Positions 63,661-64,000 of a DNA stretch of 64,000 bases are shown in pieces (position 1 is the stretch's first letter; each line of letters starts with the position of its first letter). The stretch comes from Paralithodes platypus. Its lineage: Eukaryota > Arthropoda > Malacostraca > Decapoda > Lithodidae. A program made the position numbers and the translations under genes. Location: the NCBI GenBank assembly GCA_032716605.1, contig CM064506.1:20190147-20254146 (forward strand), written 5' to 3'. The notes under the pieces were generated by a model. That model saw only the letters and a list, made by a program, of their open reading frames with translations, searched no databases and had not been told where the DNA came from.

Positions 63661-64000
63661 CAGCATGTTGACAAGCTTTATGGTTACCAGCATGTTGACA
63701 AGCTTTATGGTTACCAGCATGTTGACAAGCTTTATGGTTACCAGCATGTTGACAAGCTTTATGGTTACCAGCATGTTGACAAGCTTTATGGTTACCAGCA
63801 TGTTGACAAGCTTTATGGTTACTAGCATGTTGACAAGCTTTTATGGTTACCAGCATGTTGACAAGCTTTATGGTTACCAGCATGTTGACAAGCTTTATGG
63901 TTACCAGCATGTTGACAAGCTTTATGGTTACCAGCATGTTGACAAGCTTTATGGTTACTAGCATGTTGACAAGCTTTATGGTTACCAGCATGTTGACAAG
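63661..64000 (+). repeat. 27-bp minisatellite, more than 12 units, continues past the window
   Basis: Unit CATGTTGACAAGCTTTATGG, TTACCAG. An extra T near 63840 shifts the open frame. The period is a multiple of three, so both strands read open. Confidence 0.95.

Noticed and set aside
63629..63991. 110-117 codon repeat frames
   Set aside because: 27-bp period artefact; one extra T breaks the frame and shows no selection for it.

Overview
The window is eukaryotic repeat-rich DNA, not a gene-dense or prokaryotic region. I see no complete, credible protein-coding gene. The best gene candidate is one possible first exon on the minus strand (44199-44802). Everything else I can support is transposable-element remnants, miniature inverted-repeat elements (MITEs), tRNA-derived SINEs, minisatellites and very dense (TC)n, (TA)n and (CA)n microsatellites. 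Almost all long open frames here are stop-free frames of tandem repeats. The mix suggests an arthropod, and most plausibly a decapod crustacean: long dinucleotide arrays, TAGGCCTAGCC-type words, TTAGG arthropod telomere words, jockey/CR1-like LINE fragments and tRNA-SINEs. That assignment is inference and I cannot name a species.  Layout: 1-1430 is AT-rich DNA with two MITE-1 copies. 1462-4727 is a 3.3 kb AC-rich minisatellite. 5.1-8.1 kb holds an A element, MITE-1 copies and the first SINE. 8.2-10.96 kb is a 64-bp minisatellite split by a 1.88 kb non-autonomous transposon. 11.4-16.5 kb holds several foldback elements, including a tRNA-like palindrome and a palindrome with a hammerhead/Penelope-like core. 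16.6-26.6 kb is packed with TTAA-ended elements around a 45-bp minisatellite. 27-29.1 kb holds two minisatellites. 29.5-31.6 kb is a decayed LINE with recognisable reverse transcriptase. 32-37 kb has more A elements, an assembly gap (33901-34000) and a 23-bp minisatellite lying exactly between two A elements. 37.5-42.8 kb is a nest of MITEs and SINEs inside a second LINE family. 43.4-45.4 kb is purine-rich and then GC-rich, with the possible exon. 45.8-47.5 kb is an (ACC/ACT) array and poly-C. 47.5-57 kb continues with nested MITEs, a LINE C-terminus, three minisatellites and a Penelope-like palindrome. 57.4-64 kb has SINEs, an internally deleted LINE, CA arrays and a 27-bp minisatellite running off the end.  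The unifying theme is a set of non-autonomous elements ending in TTAA (families named here A, B, MITE-1, D, F), the pattern expected of piggyBac-type transposition. No transposase is present. A and B share internal boxes and a hairpin. MITE-1, D and F share a different subterminal box. A filled site (50593-50989) compared with related unfilled copies (7367-7566, 16025-16252) shows exact TTAA duplication. Several minisatellites begin or end exactly at TTAA ends of these elements, which suggests, but does not prove, that the MITEs and the arrays are mechanistically linked. Family letters are labels I made up for this window, not database names.
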